DNA of 64,000 nucleotides from the NCBI GenBank assembly GCA_042090785.1, contig JBELIP010000002.1, positions 62,001 through 126,000 of the forward strand, written 5' to 3'. Below, one piece after another: positions 63,965 through 64,000 of this stretch. The number at the start of each line of letters is the position of its first letter. Position 1 is the stretch's first letter. The position numbers and the translations under genes were made by a program. Source of the DNA: UBA7434 sp042090785 (lineage in GTDB: Bacteria > Pseudomonadota > Gammaproteobacteria > Pseudomonadales > UBA7434). The notes beneath the pieces are model-generated. The model ran no database searches and had not been told where the DNA came from. It was given only the letters and a program-made list of their open reading frames with translations.

Positions 63965-64000
63965 ATGTTTGATACAAATATAGCCCATTGATTGCGATAT

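Overview
The window reads as a draft chromosomal scaffold of a moderately AT-rich gammaproteobacterium, probably a marine relative of the Cellvibrionales/Pseudomonadales. The reasons are gene order and content. A gacS-like kinase sits beside cysM-relA-mazG. nadB / rpoE-rseABC / lepA-lepB-DUF4845-rnc-era-recO keeps the Pseudomonas arrangement, without mucD. clpB / bamD / rluD-pgeF is also syntenic. Marine glycan traits are present: a secreted GH16 glucanase, a lipoprotein GH3 beta-glucosidase and an exosortase. Two 100-N gaps (17660-17759 and 24100-24199) fall inside tandem repeats. No tRNA, rRNA, CRISPR array, IS element or prophage was recognised.

Layout. 0-7.5 kb: glyoxylate-shunt block (aceK, cut by the window edge, rraA, aceA, a divergent LysR regulator, glcB). 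7.5-15.2 kb: a DUF599 membrane protein, trpS, then a likely photo-oxidative stress cluster (photolyase-related protein, DUF6482, glutathione peroxidase, SDR, renalase-like FAD protein), a 57-residue Cys-rich protein and a NADAR-domain protein. 15.2-26 kb: GH3 lipoprotein, tRNA-queuosine mannosyltransferase-like GT, M18 aminopeptidase, uppP, tsaB, mobA, a histone H1-like Lys/Ala repeat protein and adk. 26-35.9 kb: mazG-relA-cysM, the GacS/BarA-like hybrid kinase, recO-era-rnc. 36-45 kb: DUF4845, lepB, lepA, the sigma-E operon rpoE-rseA-rseB-rseC and nadB. 45-51 kb: ygfX-sdhE, ygfZ, a glycerophosphodiesterase, a lone exosortase, a YebC-family gene and a RhlE-type helicase. 51-57.5 kb: membrane protein plus CrtI/RetSat-like oxidoreductase, a coupled DUF2256/DUF2805 pair, a zinc alcohol dehydrogenase, and a two-gene operon for a TSP3-repeat protein with an exosortase-like C-terminal signal and a GH16 glucanase. 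57.9-64 kb: clpB, bamD, rluD, pgeF.

Most notable points. (1) clpB has an in-frame TGA at codon 70 but keeps an internal GTG at codon 149 with a strong Shine-Dalgarno, at the same codon as the E. coli ClpB-80 start, so only the short isoform may be made. (2) A single-domain exosortase (Cys94/Arg135/His) lies 8 kb from a TSP3-repeat protein ending in a VPTVPAF-type sorting tail, co-transcribed with the glucanase: a candidate surface glucan-degrading system. (3) Many spacers carry exact 11-20 bp tandem duplications, and a heptamer array lies in front of the GH3 gene. (4) Several small genes with GTG/TTG starts are easily missed (14489-14662, 53262-53435). All functional calls come from reading motifs, without database searches.
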